The notes under the pieces are model-generated. The model was not told the origin of the DNA, ran no database searches, and was given only the letters and a program-made list of their open reading frames with translations. From Treponema sp. UBA7590 (GTDB lineage: Bacteria > Spirochaetota > Spirochaetia > Treponematales > Treponemataceae), in NCBI GenBank assembly GCA_002478955.1, contig DLKK01000044.1:15515-23015 (forward strand): 7,501 nt of DNA, written 5' to 3'. The first letter of the stretch is position 1. Every line of letters starts with the position of its first letter. The translations under genes were made by a program, and so were the position numbers. Shown here in pieces: positions 5,799 through 7,501 of the stretch.

Positions 5799-6566
5799 TT
5801 ATCCCTGTATTTTTATGATCAGAAGGCTCTGGTCATCGTATTGCTGTGTGTTGCCACAGAATTTTTTGATATTATCTTTAACCTTTGCTGCAATATCTTT
5901 CCCATTCAAATTGCAGTTGGCTTGAATAACCTTTTGTAAATTATCTATTGAGTATTGTACACCTCTTTCGTCAAGACATTCAAGTAAACCATCGGTACAA
6001 GTTACAAGAATATCACCTGCATCAAGATTTAAGTCGATATTCTTATATTCCGTTGTTTTTTCAACACCGATAGGTTCGCAGTCTGTTGAAATTTTGCTGA
6101 TTGTCTTGTCGCTCGTCTTGTAAAGTAATACAGGATTGATTCCCGATGTGGCAATCTGCGCAGTGTTGTCAATGCTGTTATAATTTATCAATGCAACGCT
6201 TGCAAAGTGATCCATGCTGTTTTTTTCAGAGCAGATTGTTCTGTTTACCCATTCAAGAAGGGTTGCGGAACTTTGGTTTGTGTTTGCCACAAGCCTGAGC
6301 ATTGCTCTAATCATAATCATTATTGTAAGGGAGTTCATTCCTTTTCCAGCAACATCTGCCATTACAAATGTGATTCTATCTTTTCTTGAAGGAATTATAT
6401 CGTAGTAGTCGCCACAGACATTTTCGTTTGTGATGGAATATTTTCCGATTGAAAGCTTGTTGATTACAGGAAGTTTTTCCGGTACGAGAGTTTTCTGGAA
6501 TTTTGTTGCAATATCGCCTTCCTTTGTTAATTCTGTGTGTTCAGAATAAGCAAGGAAACTGTTCAA
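5799..6566 (-). CDS. SpoIIE/PP2C-type serine phosphatase domain (C-terminal half of a split gene)
   Basis: The frame encodes a PP2C-like SpoIIE/RsbU phosphatase domain with metal-binding aspartates in the expected places: CGDYYD (D53), MADVAGKGM (D71), TCTDGLLE (D192) and YDDQSLLII (D245). Such enzymes remove phosphate from STAS antagonists, and one is encoded 10 bases downstream. The first usable start is TTG at 6566, overlapping the stop of the preceding frame by 4 bases, but no Shine-Dalgarno sequence precedes it. The 18 codons just upstream in the same frame are open and read RFETACNLCDGLATALIPL, a natural continuation of the preceding GAF domain into the GAF-to-phosphatase helix. I therefore read this as the second half of one protein of about 558 residues, split by a one-base frameshift at 6620-6625. 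Residue I143 stands in GINP where many relatives have GHNP. Confidence 0.88.
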   Translation of the reverse strand: MNSFLAYSEHTELTKEGDIATKFQKTLVPEKLPVINKLSIGKYSITNENVCGDYYDIIPSRKDRITFVMADVAGKGMNSLTIMIMIRAMLRLVANTNQSSATLLEWVNRTICSEKNSMDHFASVALINYNSIDNTAQIATSGINPVLLYKTSDKTISKISTDCEPIGVEKTTEYKNIDLNLDAGDILVTCTDGLLECLDERGVQYSIDNLQKVIQANCNLNGKDIAAKVKDNIKKFCGNTQQYDDQSLLIIKIQG

Positions 6567-7474
6567 TGGAATAAGCGCTGTGGCAAGACCGTCGCAAAGA
6601 TTGCAGGCTGTCTCAAATCTTTTTTGCTGAATGGTTCAGAATCAGGCTTTCTAGCAAGAACTGCAAGCGCAACAGATTCGCCCATCTGTTTTACAGGAAT
6701 GAACATGTATGGACCTACACGCAGGAAGTCCTCCGGACCATTCTGGAAAATCCGCTTATCCTTTGCTGAATTTGTAATATTTTCTGCGATTCCCCTTGTG
6801 AAGAAATCTCCAAAGACATTTCCTTCCAATGAATACTGTGAATATTTGAAATTTGTCTCAACACGTAGCTGCTTGTGCGGAATATCATCCGGAATTTTGT
6901 ACGGCGGTGGAAAAACACCAGTTACAGCTTTTACGGCAAGAATATTGTCAAATTCGTCAAGGACAAGAACTGTTCCGCCATCTGCACCGGTTTTCTGAAC
7001 AATCAGTTTATTGAAGAATTCAAGGAACTGGGAAAGTGAATTTTCCTCGTTGAAATAGCTTGAGGCTTTTACTGTAAGCTCCTTGTCATCTTCTATTATG
7101 GCTTTATATTTGTTTTCAAGGGCTGCAACAGCCTCTTTGCTTACTTCTTCAGAGTTTAGATTTTCCTCGGCTTCTTTTTCTTTTTTAGCTTTTTTTTCAG
7201 CACGTTTTGCCGGATCTGAAACTGCAAGCACAAATGCGTACGCAATAAGAAAAAATTCCAATATAAGAGTAATTATCGAAATATAGAAAAGCTTGTGGTC
7301 AAAATACGTGTAGAGCAGACCTGCGACAAGCACTCCGATACATGGGAAAAATATAAAACTAACTTTTGCCGCATTTCTTATTTTTGCAATCAAAAGCAAA
7401 ATAAAAAGAACCAGACCTGCGCCAGCAGCTATGAGAAGCGGTAGATTTACAAATGAATCAATTGAGTCCAACAA
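6563..7474 (-). CDS. Membrane-anchored GAF-like sensor region (N-terminal half of the split phosphatase)
   Basis: Three hydrophobic segments (about residues 12-30, 39-58 and 62-85) anchor the protein in the membrane. A highly charged linker follows (about 88-130, with RAEKKAKKEKEAEE), then a GAF-like domain at about 140-290 (GGTVLVLDEFDNILAVKAVTG ... GPYMFIPVKQMGESVALAVLARK). GAF domains usually bind small ligands or relay signals; the ligand here is unknown. The start is TTG at 7474, with AGGAG 7 bases upstream and an in-frame stop just before it. After K285 the frame crosses six A and ends in 18 residues (from D286, tail LRQPAIFATVLPQRLFH) that do not look like the expected helix. Adding one base at the A-run joins it to the phosphatase frame, giving 559 codons with the stop. 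It is the first gene of the operon seen here; its promoter lies outside the window. Confidence 0.82.
   Translation of the reverse strand: MLDSIDSFVNLPLLIAAGAGLVLFILLLIAKIRNAAKVSFIFFPCIGVLVAGLLYTYFDHKLFYISIITLILEFFLIAYAFVLAVSDPAKRAEKKAKKEKEAEENLNSEEVSKEAVAALENKYKAIIEDDKELTVKASSYFNEENSLSQFLEFFNKLIVQKTGADGGTVLVLDEFDNILAVKAVTGVFPPPYKIPDDIPHKQLRVETNFKYSQYSLEGNVFGDFFTRGIAENITNSAKDKRIFQNGPEDFLRVGPYMFIPVKQMGESVALAVLARKPDSEPFSKKDLRQPAIFATVLPQRLFH
6620..6625 (-). other. Frameshift site at a run of six A (sense strand)
   Basis: The sense strand reads AGC AAA AAA GAT in the GAF frame. One more A, or a -1 slip, gives AAA AAA AGA TTT GAG and enters the phosphatase frame. That frame is closed by TGA at 6636-6638, just upstream, and the GAF frame ends at 6563, so the shift must fall between about 6566 and 6635. 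The A-run is the only homopolymer of this length in that interval. Confidence 0.75.
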
Positions 7475-7501
7475 TATTCAGCTCCTGTTTACATTGATGA
7501 C

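Noticed and set aside
6563..6566. TTGA overlap as deliberate stop-start coupling of two separate proteins
   Set aside because: No Shine-Dalgarno sequence precedes the TTG, and the open codons upstream in that frame read as conserved-looking protein, so a single interrupted gene is the better explanation. It is kept as the alternative.
6614..6632. Canonical -1 ribosomal frameshift signal (X XXY YYZ type such as A AAA AAG)
   Set aside because: The run is in the wrong phase: the zero frame is AGC AAA AAA GAT, so the heptamer would be C AAA AAA and the P-site tRNA would re-pair with a first-base mismatch. I also see no obvious strong stimulatory stem just downstream. Error, mutation or transcriptional slippage fit better.
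1..7501. CRISPR array, insertion sequence, phage or defence system
   Set aside because: No regularly spaced repeats, transposase, integrase or defence-type domain is seen; the genes are core functions and a regulatory operon.

Overview
The window is AT-rich and looks like a spirochaete chromosome, most likely Treponema or a close relative (inference). The supporting signs are a threonyl-tRNA synthetase without the N-terminal TGS domain, a one-piece tmRNA whose tag ends in ALAA, a bactofilin with a TPR gene, and a SpoIIE-type phosphatase / STAS / anti-sigma-kinase cluster. The gene order is that of ordinary core chromosome. I see no insertion sequence, phage gene or CRISPR array.

Region 1 (1-2936, all minus strand, read from right to left): thrS is followed 6 bases later by a 66-residue charged protein of unknown function. 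A gap of about 60 bases then carries a near-consensus promoter for a bactofilin. A secreted TPR protein follows 12 bases further on and runs off the left edge of the window. The bactofilin promoter lies so close to its ATG that the mRNA is predicted to be leaderless.

Region 2 (2937-3841): a non-coding stretch between the divergent thrS and ssrA genes. It holds the thrS promoter, a compact GC-rich block of inverted and direct repeats (about 3055-3153), the ssrA promoter, and ssrA itself (3306-3680). The tmRNA encodes a 20-residue acidic tag and lacks an encoded CCA. It ends at a strong intrinsic terminator, and a second perfect hairpin follows immediately.

Region 3 (3842-4852): hslO, the redox-regulated chaperone Hsp33, on the plus strand, ending at a terminator shared with the convergent operon on its right.

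Region 4 (4868-7474, minus strand): a partner-switching regulatory operon. Its first gene encodes three membrane segments, a GAF-like sensor domain and a SpoIIE/PP2C phosphatase, but a one-base shift at a run of six A splits it into two reading frames. A STAS anti-sigma-factor antagonist and an RsbW-like ATPase/kinase follow. By family logic the phosphatase dephosphorylates the STAS protein, which then captures the kinase and frees its target. No sigma factor lies in the window.

The points most worth checking are the split phosphatase gene, the leaderless bactofilin promoter, the long tmRNA tag and the structured repeat block between thrS and ssrA.
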